Assembly: GCF_000615285.1 (NCBI RefSeq)
Contig: NZ_BALU01000004.1
Span: forward strand, 106,762-170,761
Direction of reading: 5' to 3'
DNA length: 64,000 nucleotides
From: Lactobacillus kitasatonis DSM 16761 = JCM 1039
GTDB lineage: Bacteria; Bacillota; Bacilli; Lactobacillales; Lactobacillaceae
Shown here: piece after piece, positions 1-8,961 of the stretch
Layout: each line of letters begins with the position of its first letter
How positions within the stretch are numbered: position 1 is the stretch's first letter
Program-made: the position numbers and the translations under genes
Notes under the pieces: model-generated
Told to the model about the DNA's origin: nothing
Database searches by the model: none
The model's input: the letters and a program-made list of their open reading frames with translations, nothing else

Positions 1-1
1 A

Positions 2-364
2 ATGGTGCCATTCTACACTAACGTAACTACTACTCCAGAAAGCTTCCAAACTACTCCTAAGTTCAACTTGAGCAAGATCTTCTGGCTTAACAAGTTAACT
101 GCACAACTTGGCGACACCAACTACCGTGTTTACGGCGAACTTGAAGATGCCTTTGAACAAAAGAGTTTGGCACAATGCCACAAGATCCAACACGACACTG
201 ACAAGGAAGTTAAGAATCTTTCAGGCAAGGAATTGCAAGACAAGTTGATCGCGGCTAACCAAAAGATGGCTGACACTGTTTACAACAACACTGTTGAACT
301 TCTTGGCCAAATGGTTGATGAAGGTCACGGTTTGATGACTTTGAAGTATGACTTGCTTGACTAG
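2..364 (+). CDS. Dipeptidase, family C69 (C-terminal part)
   Basis: This is the last 120 residues of a cytoplasmic dipeptidase of the PepD type (peptidase family C69), which hydrolyses dipeptides delivered by peptide uptake and oligopeptidases. The gene enters from the left edge, so the Met at base 2 is internal and the N-terminal nucleophile cysteine of the family is outside the window. The visible part is the conserved C-terminal helical region ending in MTLKYDLLD. Recognition rests on similarity to lactobacillar PepD proteins as I remember them. A strong terminator follows the stop. Confidence 0.8.
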   Translation: MVPFYTNVTTTPESFQTTPKFNLSKIFWLNKLTAQLGDTNYRVYGELEDAFEQKSLAQCHKIQHDTDKEVKNLSGKELQDKLIAANQKMADTVYNNTVELLGQMVDEGHGLMTLKYDLLD

Positions 365-387
365 TAGAAGGGCAAAATTCTAGATAA

Positions 388-427
388 TAAAAATCACATG
401 GGAATAAAATGTCATGTGATTTTTTTG
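388..427 (+). terminator. Rho-independent terminator of the dipeptidase gene
   Basis: An inverted repeat (AAAATCACATG ... CATGTGATTTT) is followed by a T run, 25 bases after the dipeptidase stop. Confidence 0.8.
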
Positions 428-430
428 TAC

Positions 431-462
431 AAAAAAGACGAAACAGCCTACCCTGCTGTTCC
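431..462 (-). terminator. Terminator of murA
   Basis: Read on the minus strand, the stem CGGAACAGC / GCTGTTTCG is followed by TCTTTTTT, downstream of the murA stop. It abuts the convergent dipeptidase terminator. Confidence 0.7.
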
Positions 463-510
463 GCCACAATATGATTTTACTAATCTTTAGTAATTATGCA
501 AGTCCTGCTT

Positions 511-1806
511 TTAGATATTATCTAAAACGCCTGGTACATCCGGGTCGTCTTTAATTGTTACGTCAGCACCAAGTTGGCGTAACTTTTCTTGAACTCGATC
601 ATAACCACGTAAAATATTACCGGCCTTATCAATAGTCGTCGTACCATGTGCCATAAGTCCAGCGATCATCAAACAAGCACCCGCACGAATTTCACCGGCA
701 GTTACTTCTGCTCCGTGAAATTGAGGTGTTGGATGTGCCAAAATAATATTATCTTCAACCTTGATGTTGGCACCCATCTTTTGTAATTGAGCAATATGTC
801 CAATTCGCTTGGGATAAATGTTATCGATTACTACGCCTTCACCAGACTTAGCGGTCAAAAGAAGTGGCGTAATTGGCTGTTGTAAATCTGTCGCAAAGCC
901 AGGATATACATCAGTCTTCACTTGCACCATCTTCAAATCACCGGCTGGGTAAACGTAAAGTGAATCTTCATCCGCATCAATCACAACGCCCATTTCTTCA
1001 ACCTTAGCAAGGTATGAATCAAGGTGTTCTTCAATAATATTATGAATACGAATGCCGTTACCGATGCATGCAGCAAGTGATACGTAAGTTCCAGCTTCAA
1101 TTCTGTCTGGAATAATAGTATGTGGAATTTGTGCTTTAAGCATATCCACACCTTCAATACGAATCGCATCAGTACCAGCACCACGAATAACTGCCCCCAT
1201 GTTGTTCAAGAAGGTAGCTAAATCAATAATCTCTGGTTCTTTCGCTGCATTTTCAATAATGGTTTGGCCTTGTGCAGTTACACTGGCCATAATAATATTC
1301 ATCGTTGCACCAACAGATGGCATCTTAAGGTGAATCTTCGCACCATGTAAGCCATCTTCAGGAGCCGTAATTATAATTTGGTCATTTTCATTTTTTACGC
1401 TGGCGCCTAAGGCTTCAAAGCCCTTAATATGCTGGTCAATAGGACGTGGTCCAATATCGTCACCACCAGGGAAGCCCACAACTGCTTTGCCAAAACGACC
1501 AAGAAGTGCACCCATAAAGTAATATGAAGCACGCAAACTCTTAATCTTACCAGCTGGCAAAGGACTCATCTTAATATCTGTTGGATCAATGCGCAAAGTT
1601 GTCTCTCCAAAATCACAATGCACATCCATCTCACTTAATAAGTCCATCAAGTTAATAACATCAGCAATTCTTGGGACGCCTTCCAAAGTTACCGGTGTTC
1701 TAGACAAAATTGATGCCGGAATCAATGCAACAGTTGAGTTCTTAGCTCCACCAATCCAAACATCACCCTGCAGGGGCTTTCCACCATGAATAATCATCTG
1801 CTTCAT
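511..1806 (-). CDS. murA: UDP-N-acetylglucosamine 1-carboxyvinyltransferase (MurA family)
   Basis: This cytoplasmic enzyme transfers enolpyruvate from PEP to UDP-GlcNAc, the first committed step of peptidoglycan synthesis. The product is about 431 residues, normal for the family, and shows the N-terminal GGAKNST substrate loop (about residues 19-25) and the RASYYFMGALLGR region. The catalytic loop reads FPGGDDIGPRP, so the position of the E. coli Cys115 is Asp here (about residue 116), a change known elsewhere to give fosfomycin insensitivity. ATG at 1806 is chosen over an upstream TTG at 1818, because AAAGGA lies only a few bases before the TTG. The gene has its own promoter after the pyrG terminator. 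Confidence 0.93.
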   Translation of the reverse strand: MKQMIIHGGKPLQGDVWIGGAKNSTVALIPASILSRTPVTLEGVPRIADVINLMDLLSEMDVHCDFGETTLRIDPTDIKMSPLPAGKIKSLRASYYFMGALLGRFGKAVVGFPGGDDIGPRPIDQHIKGFEALGASVKNENDQIIITAPEDGLHGAKIHLKMPSVGATMNIIMASVTAQGQTIIENAAKEPEIIDLATFLNNMGAVIRGAGTDAIRIEGVDMLKAQIPHTIIPDRIEAGTYVSLAACIGNGIRIHNIIEEHLDSYLAKVEEMGVVIDADEDSLYVYPAGDLKMVQVKTDVYPGFATDLQQPITPLLLTAKSGEGVVIDNIYPKRIGHIAQLQKMGANIKVEDNIILAHPTPQFHGAEVTAGEIRAGACLMIAGLMAHGTTTIDKAGNILRGYDRVQEKLRQLGADVTIKDDPDVPGVLDNI

Positions 1807-1838
1807 TGGCGAAAACAAATCCTTTTCTCTTTCAATTA

Positions 1839-1867
1839 ATCATAATAATGTTAAAGGATATTGACAA
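1839..1867 (-). promoter_or_regulatory. Probable murA promoter
   Basis: On the minus strand, a -35 TTGTCA (1862-1867) and a -10 TATGAT (1839-1844) are spaced by 17 bases. They lie just downstream of the pyrG terminator and upstream of the murA start. Confidence 0.55.
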
Positions 1868-1902
1868 AAAAAACAAGAGCTGAGGTCCTCAGTTCTTGTT
1901 TT
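1866..1902 (-). terminator. Terminator of pyrG
   Basis: A 15-bp inverted repeat (AAACAAGAGCTGAGG paired with CCTCAGTTCTTGTTT, one wobble) is followed on the minus strand by a T run, about 33 bases after the pyrG stop. Confidence 0.85.
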
Positions 1903-1934
1903 CTTAAGATTTTGTATAATTCAAATCTATTATT

Positions 1935-3554
1935 CTAGAATTTTTGTGCTGGAAGACCACTAGCTGCACCAATAAATGACTTGAATAAGCCTTCTGGACG
2001 TTGTGGACGACTCAAGAATTCTGGGTGGTATTGAGCTGCGATGAAGAACTTCTTCTTTGGCAATTCAATAATTTCAACTAAGCGGTTGTCTGGTGAAACA
2101 CCTGAGAAGACCATGCCGGCCTTTTCAAATGCGTCACGGTACTTGTTGTTGAATTCGAAACGGTGACGGTGACGTTCTTGAATAACATCTTGATCATCAT
2201 AAGCTTCACGAGTCTTAGTACCCTTCTTAAGAGCAGCTGGGTAAAGACCTAAACGTAAAGTACCACCGATGTTTTCTTCATCACGCTTGTCAGCCATGAT
2301 GTCGATGATGTTGTTCTTGCAGTTTGGTTCTGCTTCTGCAGAGTTTGCATCTTCAAGGTGTAATACGTCACGTGCAAATTCAACACTAGCCATTTGCATA
2401 CCCAAGCAAATGCCTAAGAATGGGATATCATTTTCACGAGCGTACTTGATAGCAGTGATCATACCTTCAAGACCACGAGTACCAAAACCACCAGGAACGA
2501 TTAAACCATCTGAACCCTTCATGATTTCTGCAATATTGTCTTCAGTTACATCTTCAGCTTGAACCTTATCAACTTCAATCTTAGTGTTGTAAAGGTAACC
2601 TGCGTGTTGCAAAGCGTCAGTAACTGAAATGTAGGCATCTTCAAGTTCTACATACTTACCTACTAAAGTAATCTTAGTCTTGTGCTTCAAGCTCTTAGCA
2701 CGTTCGTCAAGCTTCTTCCAAGCTTCCATGTCAGCTTCTGGCTTTGAACTTTCAAGATGCAAGAAGTCACAAACTTTTTGATCCATTCCTTGCTTTTGGA
2801 AAGCCAAAGGCACATCGAACAATGAAGGAGCATCAATTGATTCAATGATTCGGTCAACAGGAACATCGGTGAAGGTTGAGATCTTGTCCTTGTGTTCTTG
2901 GTCGATTGGCTCTTCCGCACGAAGAACAAGCATGTTTGGTTGAATACCGATGCTGCGAAGTTCTGCAACTGAATGTTGAGTTGGCTTAGTCTTCATTTCG
3001 TGAGCTGCGTGAAGAAGTGGCACTAAAGTACAGTGAATGTACATTACGTTGTCTTGACCAACTTCACGACGCATTTGACGAATAGCTTCCATGAATGGAG
3101 TTGATTCGATATCACCAACAGTACCACCAATTTCTGAAATGATTACGTCAGAATCAGTAGTAAGAGCTGCACGCATGATCTTCTTCTTGATCATGTCAGT
3201 AATATGAGGAATTACTTGAACTGTTGCACCATGGTAGTCACCACGACGTTCTTTTTCCAAAACTTCTTGGTAAATCTTACCAGTAGTTACGTTAGAATAC
3301 TTGCTAGTTCTAACGTCTACGATTCTTTCATAGTGACCTAAATCAAGGTCTGCTTCTGTACCATCGTCGGTAACATAAACTTCACCGTGTTGGTATGGGT
3401 TCATTGTACCTGGGTCAATGTTGATGTATGGGTCAAACTTTTGCATGGTTACCTTTAAACCACGATTCTTGAGAAGTCGACCTAGACTTGATGCAGTAAT
3501 ACCCTTACCAAGTGAAGATACGACACCGCCAGTTACGAAGATGTATTTTGTCAT
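1935..3554 (-). CDS. pyrG: CTP synthase (glutamine-hydrolysing)
   Basis: The enzyme aminates UTP to CTP with ATP and glutamine, the last step of pyrimidine nucleotide synthesis. The 539 residues match the family length. The N-terminal synthetase domain starts [14 protein letters not shown] (P-loop-like) and contains [11 protein letters not shown]. The C-terminal class I glutamine amidotransferase domain has the oxyanion strand PGGFGTRG and the nucleophile motif GICLGMQ, and ends with the catalytic HPE in [17 protein letters not shown] precedes the ATG at normal distance. The order rpoE-pyrG is typical of Firmicutes. The leader carries the signature of CTP-dependent attenuation (separate entries). 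Confidence 0.98.
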   Translation of the reverse strand: MTKYIFVTGGVVSSLGKGITASSLGRLLKNRGLKVTMQKFDPYINIDPGTMNPYQHGEVYVTDDGTEADLDLGHYERIVDVRTSKYSNVTTGKIYQEVLEKERRGDYHGATVQVIPHITDMIKKKIMRAALTTDSDVIISEIGGTVGDIESTPFMEAIRQMRREVGQDNVMYIHCTLVPLLHAAHEMKTKPTQHSVAELRSIGIQPNMLVLRAEEPIDQEHKDKISTFTDVPVDRIIESIDAPSLFDVPLAFQKQGMDQKVCDFLHLESSKPEADMEAWKKLDERAKSLKHKTKITLVGKYVELEDAYISVTDALQHAGYLYNTKIEVDKVQAEDVTEDNIAEIMKGSDGLIVPGGFGTRGLEGMITAIKYARENDIPFLGICLGMQMASVEFARDVLHLEDANSAEAEPNCKNNIIDIMADKRDEENIGGTLRLGLYPAALKKGTKTREAYDDQDVIQERHRHRFEFNNKYRDAFEKAGMVFSGVSPDNRLVEIIELPKKKFFIAAQYHPEFLSRPQRPEGLFKSFIGAASGLPAQKF

Positions 3555-3584
3555 TTTCTGCTCCTTTATTATTTATCCTTCAAA

Positions 3585-3612
3585 CAAAAAAGCTCCCTTA
3601 AGTTAGGGAGCT
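3585..3612 (-). terminator. pyrG leader attenuator hairpin
   Basis: In the minus-strand transcript, the stem AGCUCCC (3612-3606) pairs with GGGAGCU (3597-3591) and is followed by a run of U, upstream of the pyrG start. The pyrimidine-rich 5' arm is what slipped poly-G 5' ends pair with in the B. subtilis pyrG mechanism. The hairpin also ends rpoE transcription. Confidence 0.8.
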
Positions 3613-3627
3613 AAACGCACATAGGGT

Positions 3628-3667
3628 GCCCAAGAAAAATATTATCTGCTTTTTCTTCTTAAGTCAA
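3628..3667 (-). promoter_or_regulatory. pyrG promoter with GGGC initially transcribed region
   Basis: On the minus strand there is a -35 TTGACT (3667-3662), a 17-base spacer, a -10 TAATAT (3644-3639), then seven bases and GGGC starting at 3631. A transcript starting pppGGGC is the hallmark of CTP-sensing by reiterative transcription upstream of Gram-positive pyrG. When CTP is low, polymerase pauses before the C and adds extra G residues that disrupt the leader hairpin. Confidence 0.75.
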
Positions 3668-3679
3668 GCGTCAAGCAAA

Positions 3680-4236
3680 TTAATTATCTTCTTCGTCATC
3701 ATCGTCATCGTTTAATTGTGACAATTGACCTTCGATACCGTCTGGCAACACGTCATCAGTATCATCGTTATCTTCATCGTAATCAGAATCGTCGTCGCCG
3801 TAGTCGTCATCGCTATCATCAGCAGTGGCATCTAAGTCGTCGTCTTCTGGGTCGTCATTGTCGTAGTCGATGATGTCATCGTCACCAGTTGCACTGGCTA
3901 AGAAGGCATTAACCTTCTTGTGGTGCTTGCGTACATCGTCTTCATCTTCATCTTCTGGGTGGTTAACTTCTTCGTCAACTGATTCGTATGGGAACCATGA
4001 GCGAAGTGCCCAAACATTTTCACCCATGGAAATAAATTCACCATCGGTGTTCATGTCAGTATAGAATTGTGGCAAACGTTCACGAATTTCTTCGTCACTC
4101 TTGTTCAAGTATTTTTGTACGGCATTAACAATATCGCAAATGCCATTCTCTTACCATTATCTTCCAAAATTGCACGAGCAACTTCGATCATTGATAATTC
4201 GTCGCGGTTTTTGTCTTTAAATTTGTCTAATCCCAC
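3680..4236 (-). pseudogene. rpoE: RNA polymerase delta subunit, interrupted by a frameshift
   Basis: This is the delta subunit of Gram-positive RNA polymerase, an N-terminal HARE-HTH domain followed by a very acidic disordered tail. A GTG at 4236, preceded by GAGAGGAC, starts the frame with GLDKFKDKNRDELSMIEVAR, but the reading frame is lost near 4135. The rest ([18 protein letters not shown] onward, then the Asp/Glu-rich tail) is one frame away. Adding one base in TTTGCGATATT (to give GCN-GAT-ATT) restores a 185-residue protein of normal length. Because the same defect recurs across the window, a sequencing error is likelier than a dead gene. The gene lies upstream of pyrG as in B. subtilis. 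Confidence 0.85.
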
Positions 4237-4282
4237 AGCTGTACGTCCTCTCTTTTACAATCTTTACTATTCTACTAGGCGT

Positions 4283-4684
4283 TTAAGTAAAAATCAACGT
4301 GACTGCATAGTTACCTATTAAGTATAGTCCATTAAAGAGGTCATATTCAACCCGAAGTTTATGAGAACCTTCATCTTCTGTGTATTCGAGCAGGTTGGTC
4401 ACGCTGACCATATCCATTTGTCTGCCTTCAACTACATAACGGCAGCTCTCCTTTTCACCGGGAACAAACTTCATGAACGAGTAGTTGTTGTGATCAACGC
4501 CTCGTCTGATCAACAATTTGTCGTCCTTTAAAAGCACTTTGACGGGAATTGCACCCTCTTCAGCGTAGGAAATGCGAATAATATCCCCGTCTTCGGTCAT
4601 CTTTCCTGGTGCTGTTCTGGTAAAAGTTTCAGTATCGTTATCTTGAGTAATTTTGCTAGTTAAATTGATTGTAATATCAGTCAC
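4283..4684 (-). CDS. DUF1934 (YwiB-like) beta-barrel protein
   Basis: The product is a small cytoplasmic protein of the DUF1934/YwiB family, calycin-like in fold and of no firmly established function. The chosen start is the GTG at 4684 (VTDITINLTSKI), which has AAAGGG eight bases upstream and gives 133 residues. An in-frame upstream extension to 4768 has no ribosome binding site and overlaps the promoter. Alternating beta-strand patterns run through the sequence. It sits just upstream of rpoE, as this family often does in lactobacilli, and is divergent from the HD-domain gene. Confidence 0.75.
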   Translation of the reverse strand: MTDITINLTSKITQDNDTETFTRTAPGKMTEDGDIIRISYAEEGAIPVKVLLKDDKLLIRRGVDHNNYSFMKFVPGEKESCRYVVEGRQMDMVSVTNLLEYTEDEGSHKLRVEYDLFNGLYLIGNYAVTLIFT

Positions 4685-4740
4685 GCTCTCATCCCTTTCG
4701 TTAAGCACTTCAGACACATCTTTGCTATAATTTATATAGT

Positions 4741-4770
4741 TATACTCTATTTTAATATATTTTTTCAAAA
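4741..4770 (-). promoter_or_regulatory. Probable promoter of the DUF1934-rpoE genes
   Basis: On the minus strand, TTGAAA and TATAAC are spaced by about 18 bases in very AT-rich DNA, upstream of the GTG start at 4684. Confidence 0.4.
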
Positions 4771-4798
4771 ATTAAATTAACAAGCTTGGTGAATGTTT

Positions 4799-6163
4799 AT
4801 GGCAAGATTTCAAAGTGAAAAACTAAAACAAGAAGTTGTACTCCGTGACCCGGTGCACGGCTACATCCATATTGAAGATAAAGTTATCTTCGATATCGTA
4901 AAATCAAAAGAATTCCAGCGGATGCGCAGAATTAAGCAGATTGGACCTGTCAGCTATGTCTTTCCTGGGGGAACGCACACCAGATTTGAACATAATTTGG
5001 GCGTTTATGAATTAACGCGCCGCATCTGCGATATCTTCGCAAAGAAATATCCTTCGATAATACCAGGAGACGGCCTCTGGGACGATGATAACCGTCTGTT
5101 AGTAGAATGTGCTGGCCTGCTTCACGACATCGGCCACGGCCCTTATTCGCACACATTCGAGCACCTTTTTGGCACCAACCACGAAAAGATTGGGCAAAAG
5201 ATCATCAAGGATCCTAATACTGAAATCAACAAGGCATTAAAACAAGTTGCGCCAAATTTTCCTGAACAAGTTGCTAGCGTAATTGCTAAAACTTACCCTA
5301 ACCCTCAAGTAGTTAAGATGATTTCAAGTCAGGCTGATGCCGACAGAATGGACTACTTGAAACGTGATACCTACTTCACTGGCGTTAACTACGGACGCTT
5401 TGATTTGTCCCACATTTTGCGCGTGATTCGCCCATACCAAGGTGGCATTTGCTTTACCAATAACGGGATGCACGCGGTAGAAGACTATATCGTGTCACGT
5501 TACCAAATGTACCAACAAGTCTACTTCCACCGCGTTGGTCGTTCAATGGAAGTTATCTTGCACCACTTGCTTGAACGTGCTCAAGACATTTACAAAGAAG
5601 GCAATTTAAAAGTTACACCTAGTTTGGCCAAGTTTTTGGCTGGCAACTGGACGCTTGAAGACTACTTAAAGTTAGACGACGGCGTCATGGAAACTAACTT
5701 CTTGATGTGGACAGAAGCACAAGATCCCATTTTATCTGATTTAGCCAAGCGCTATTTATACAGAAAGCCACTCGCTAGCGTCAGAATCGATGAAGAAACT
5801 AAGAACTTGTTGCCAAAATTGAAGAATTTGATCAAGCAAGCCGGCTTCAACCCAGATTACTACACCGCTACTAACTCAGCTTTTGACGAACCATACGATG
5901 CTTACAAGCCTACTGGTAAAAATGCCAACAGCCAAATTGAAATCATGCAAGATGATGGTAGCTTAATCGAATTATCGCAATTGAGTCCATTGGTTCGCGC
6001 CTTAAATGGTACCTTCCAAGGTGACGAGCGTTTCTTCTTCCCTAAGACAATGTTGTCTCACAACGAAGATCAACCTCAAATCTTTGAACCACTTTATGAA
6101 CAATTTCAAAAATATATTAAAAATGGTGCATTAAGGTACTTAAGAAGACCTAGAAAGAAATAA
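4799..6163 (+). CDS. HD-domain phosphohydrolase, YwfO/dNTP triphosphohydrolase-like
   Basis: This is a soluble metal-dependent phosphohydrolase of the HD superfamily. The N-terminus VVLRDPVHGYIHIEDKVIFDIV is typical of the YwfO group, whose Enterococcus relative acts as a dNTPase. The metal-binding residues are visible as FEHNLGVYELT (His) and LLHDIGHGPYSHTFEH (HD pair, about residues 110-125), with a later Asp in SQADADRMDYL. The product is about 454 residues. ATG at 4799 is chosen over the one at 4793 because GGTGA lies only one base before the first. It is a single gene divergent from DUF1934. The substrate is not evident from sequence. Confidence 0.85.
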   Translation: MARFQSEKLKQEVVLRDPVHGYIHIEDKVIFDIVKSKEFQRMRRIKQIGPVSYVFPGGTHTRFEHNLGVYELTRRICDIFAKKYPSIIPGDGLWDDDNRLLVECAGLLHDIGHGPYSHTFEHLFGTNHEKIGQKIIKDPNTEINKALKQVAPNFPEQVASVIAKTYPNPQVVKMISSQADADRMDYLKRDTYFTGVNYGRFDLSHILRVIRPYQGGICFTNNGMHAVEDYIVSRYQMYQQVYFHRVGRSMEVILHHLLERAQDIYKEGNLKVTPSLAKFLAGNWTLEDYLKLDDGVMETNFLMWTEAQDPILSDLAKRYLYRKPLASVRIDEETKNLLPKLKNLIKQAGFNPDYYTATNSAFDEPYDAYKPTGKNANSQIEIMQDDGSLIELSQLSPLVRALNGTFQGDERFFFPKTMLSHNEDQPQIFEPLYEQFQKYIKNGALRYLRRPRKK

Positions 6164-6196
6164 AATATAAGTATAAATGAAAGTGAGGTATTTGTT

Positions 6197-6460
6197 ATGA
6201 ACAATGATGTAAGAACTCAAATCAACCCAGAGGATGAACCAAAACGTGCTGAAAAGAGTGGTTACACTCAAGTGAAAGACCTGATGAACACTATTCACGG
6301 CTACTGCATGGATTACACTAATGCATCTTTCAAATTTATCCATGAAAATAAGGATTTAGTCAAAGATATTGTCGACATTAGTTGTAAGACAGCAATGGTC
6401 GCTTGTGTTGCGACAGCTAGCGTAAGCATTGCTAAGTTCATGTCAGACGTTAAAAAATAA
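6197..6460 (+). CDS. Small hypothetical protein with a C-terminal membrane-like segment
   Basis: The product is 87 residues and I recognise no family. A polar, charged N-terminal half is followed by KTAMVACVATASVSIAKFM, a possible membrane or amphipathic helix, and a basic end. AGTGAGGT is placed well before the ATG. The gene lies 33 bases after the HD-domain gene, so it is probably co-transcribed, and a strong terminator follows. Confidence 0.7.
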   Translation: MNNDVRTQINPEDEPKRAEKSGYTQVKDLMNTIHGYCMDYTNASFKFIHENKDLVKDIVDISCKTAMVACVATASVSIAKFMSDVKK

Positions 6461-6472
6461 GTAGATCAAAAT

Positions 6473-6503
6473 AGCCTAGTTCAAACGAACTAGGCTGTTT
6501 TTT
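6473..6503 (+). terminator. Terminator shared by convergent genes
   Basis: A perfect 10-bp stem AGCCTAGTTC / GAACTAGGCT with a four-base loop is followed by a T run. It lies between the small gene and the convergent kinase gene. Confidence 0.85.
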
Positions 6504-7413
6504 ATTGCTTATTCAGTTCAAGCAAAAGCGAATACAAGGCACCATATAAGTTAGAATCGTTGCCATGCTTTGCGGCAATAATTTTTGGTGGGATCATCTG
6601 CTTGCCAATCATTGGGTTGATTTCCAGGATTTTAGCTAATTGATTATTGATTTCTTCAATCAAGATTGGCTGGTTGCTGATGCCACCACCAATCACAAAC
6701 TTCGAGGCATTGATCACAGTTTGAATATTAATAATCATAATCGCAACGTTGCGGCAGTAACGTTTAAAAATTGCCAATGCACGTAAATCACCATTATTGA
6801 TCGCTTCAAAGGCAGTAAGTCCATCATCTAAATCTTTATTTCCAAGAGCTAGATTTACCTTTTTAACCATATTAACGGCAGAACAATTATCACCAGTATA
6901 TGCAGCCTTGTTCTTTGTGCCGATACCAGAATTAGTAATCATCCAGCTAAGCTCACCGGCTTGGAAAGTCCAGCCATGCAAAAGATGATTATTAACAACG
7001 ACACCGCCGCCAACACCAGTGCCTAGAGTAATTGCAACACCAGTATCTACTCCGCGCAATTCGCCAAGCCATTGCTCTGATAAAGCTGCTGCTTTGCCAT
7101 CATTCTCTACGCTAATTGGCACATTGTATTTGTCACCTAAAGCTTCCTGAAGATTTAAACCATCAAGGAACTTTAACGCACCACCGAAATAAATGATCTT
7201 ATTTTCAGTATCGATCTTACCTGGTGCACAGATTGCGATACCTTCAAATTGATCCTGATATGAATCGATCACTTCATACATGTTTTCCATAAATGCAGTA
7301 AGATTTTTTACATCTGTTTTAACGCGGTCTTTTTCTAGAATATGTCCTTTTTCGTCGATTAAGGCATACTTCAGATTCGTTCCGCCAATGTCAATTGAGA
7401 GATATTTTTTCAT
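6502..7413 (-). CDS. ROK-family sugar kinase
   Basis: This is a cytoplasmic ATP-dependent kinase of the ROK family. The phosphate-1 motif DIGGTNLKYALID is at the N-terminus, and ENDGKAAALSEQ and TLGTGVGGGVV form the substrate and ATP loops. The product has 303 residues. The Cys-rich zinc motif of many ROK glucokinases (CxCGxxGCxE) is absent. The gene follows a cellobiose-type EIIC gene and faces a 6-phospho-beta-glucosidase across a regulator. A role in phosphorylating the glucose or glucoside released in that pathway is therefore inferred, but the exact substrate is open. GGGGAAAATA precedes the ATG. Confidence 0.85.
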   Translation of the reverse strand: MKKYLSIDIGGTNLKYALIDEKGHILEKDRVKTDVKNLTAFMENMYEVIDSYQDQFEGIAICAPGKIDTENKIIYFGGALKFLDGLNLQEALGDKYNVPISVENDGKAAALSEQWLGELRGVDTGVAITLGTGVGGGVVVNNHLLHGWTFQAGELSWMITNSGIGTKNKAAYTGDNCSAVNMVKKVNLALGNKDLDDGLTAFEAINNGDLRALAIFKRYCRNVAIMIINIQTVINASKFVIGGGISNQPILIEEINNQLAKILEINPMIGKQMIPPKIIAAKHGNDSNLYGALYSLLLELNKQ

Positions 7414-7426
7414 TATTTTCCCCTAT

Positions 7427-7480
7427 TAAAAATGAGCTTCTATTCTACAAATTAAATGATAGAGATAAAAGCTCATTTTT
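7427..7480 (-). terminator. Hairpin between the EIIC and kinase genes
   Basis: Arms AAAATGAGCTT and AAGCTCATTTT enclose about 30 AT-rich bases, with T runs at the minus-strand end. It probably gives partial termination, because the kinase starts only about 15 bases beyond. Confidence 0.55.
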
Positions 7481-7491
7481 TCTACTTTAAA

Positions 7492-8829
7492 TTATTTTTC
7501 TTCTTTAGCTTTGGCAGCTTGTTCTTGTTTGTAAAGCACGTTGTCATAGCTACGTGCAAATGGCAAATATACAAAGAATGAAATGATTAAGATAATAGCC
7601 TGCCAAATAGCAACTTTCCAACCACCGATTAAGAAACCAGAAATTACAGGTGGAGTAGTCCATGGAACCTGGACCCCGTTAAGGTATGGCAAGATACCTG
7701 CTTTGATTAATAAGTAAGTTGAACCAGCTGAAAGTGGTGGCATGATAAAGAATGGAAGTGCAAGCATTGGGTTCATAACAATAGGAATACCGAATAATAC
7801 AGGTTCATTAATGTTAAAAATACCAGGAACCAATGCCAACTTACCAATACTTCTCATTTGAGCTGATCTAGCCATGAAACACATGAAGACAACCAAACCG
7901 ATAGTCATACCTGCACCAGTTACAGTTGAGAATTGGTCAAACAAACCTTGAATAACGATGTGACCACCGTGTGCAGCGTCTACGTAACCGTATTTCTTAA
8001 AGATAGCTGCGTTTTGCAAAGCGTTGGCACCCAAAATTGGACCAGCAATACCACCAACCAAAGTTGAACCGTGAACACCAAAGAACCAGAAGAATGGTAC
8101 TAGCAAAGTCAAAACTAAGATACCACCAAATGAGTCGGTTATACCTTGAAGTGGTGTTTGAATAGTTGCGTAAATCCATTGAGTTAAAGTAGTATGAGCT
8201 ACCTTTTCAAAGAAGATATATACAAGAAGCCATAATGCAGTCAATACAGTTGCTGGGATCAAAGCAATAAATGAGTTAGCAACTGCAGGTGGAACTTGTT
8301 CAGGCAACTTAATAGTAATCTTACGCTTAACAAACCAAGTATAAATCCAACCAGTAAGTAAACCAACAATGATCGCAGCGATCATCCCTTGACCCCCAAG
8401 CCAAGTACGATCAATAAATCCTGTTAAAAGAGTTGGAGCCTGTTGAGCAGAAACAACGGTTTTAGTTCCGTTCATAACTGGAGTAGTAGAATTCATCAAA
8501 ATTAGGAATCCTACGAAAGCAGTCATACCAGCAGGGAGTCCTTCGACCCCTTCATTCTTAGCCCATTGATAAGCAATACCAACAACGGCAAATACAGATA
8601 CAATACCAAATGAAGCATTGTAAGCTTGATTCCAAAATGGAGTCAAACCTGTTTGATTCATCCAATTAGCAACTGCTGGAATTGGGAATGAAGCAAGTAG
8701 TAAGAATAAAGAACCGATCATAATGAATGGTAATGACAAAAGCATACCGTCCTTTAAGGCAATAATAGCTTTTGTATTAACAAATTTCATAATTGGCGGC
8801 AATATTTTATTGTTAATAAAATTCTTCAT
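7492..8829 (-). CDS. PTS EIIC component, lactose/cellobiose family
   Basis: This is a membrane permease subunit of a phosphotransferase system (PTS_EIIC, lactose-N,N'-diacetylchitobiose-cellobiose family), which carries and phosphorylates its sugar using EIIA and EIIB partners. The 445 residues show about ten hydrophobic segments and the family signatures FGVHGSTLVGGI and NINEPVLFGIPIVMNPML, the substrate-binding region. No EIIA or EIIB gene lies nearby, so these must be supplied from elsewhere, as is common in lactobacilli. A beta-glucoside substrate is inferred from the GH1 gene 1 kb away. TTGGAGG precedes the ATG. The gene is divergent from the RpiR regulator. Confidence 0.9.
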   Translation of the reverse strand: MKNFINNKILPPIMKFVNTKAIIALKDGMLLSLPFIMIGSLFLLLASFPIPAVANWMNQTGLTPFWNQAYNASFGIVSVFAVVGIAYQWAKNEGVEGLPAGMTAFVGFLILMNSTTPVMNGTKTVVSAQQAPTLLTGFIDRTWLGGQGMIAAIIVGLLTGWIYTWFVKRKITIKLPEQVPPAVANSFIALIPATVLTALWLLVYIFFEKVAHTTLTQWIYATIQTPLQGITDSFGGILVLTLLVPFFWFFGVHGSTLVGGIAGPILGANALQNAAIFKKYGYVDAAHGGHIVIQGLFDQFSTVTGAGMTIGLVVFMCFMARSAQMRSIGKLALVPGIFNINEPVLFGIPIVMNPMLALPFFIMPPLSAGSTYLLIKAGILPYLNGVQVPWTTPPVISGFLIGGWKVAIWQAIILIISFFVYLPFARSYDNVLYKQEQAAKAKEEK

Positions 8830-8887
8830 AAAAAAATTCCTCCAACTTTTTTTATTAACGTGTTTTCATTTGACATCTTTAATTCTA

Positions 8888-8901
8888 TGAAAGCGTTTGC
8901 T
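8888..8901. promoter_or_regulatory. Degenerate cre-like site upstream of EIIC
   Basis: TGAAAGCGTTTGCT matches 12 of 14 positions of the CcpA cre consensus TGWAANCGNTNWCA. It lies 59 bases upstream of the EIIC start. Confidence 0.45.
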
Positions 8902-8961
8902 GTTAGACAAGGCTTTTGGAGGAGATAGGTATCATTCTGTTTTTAAGCTCAATATTTCGTG

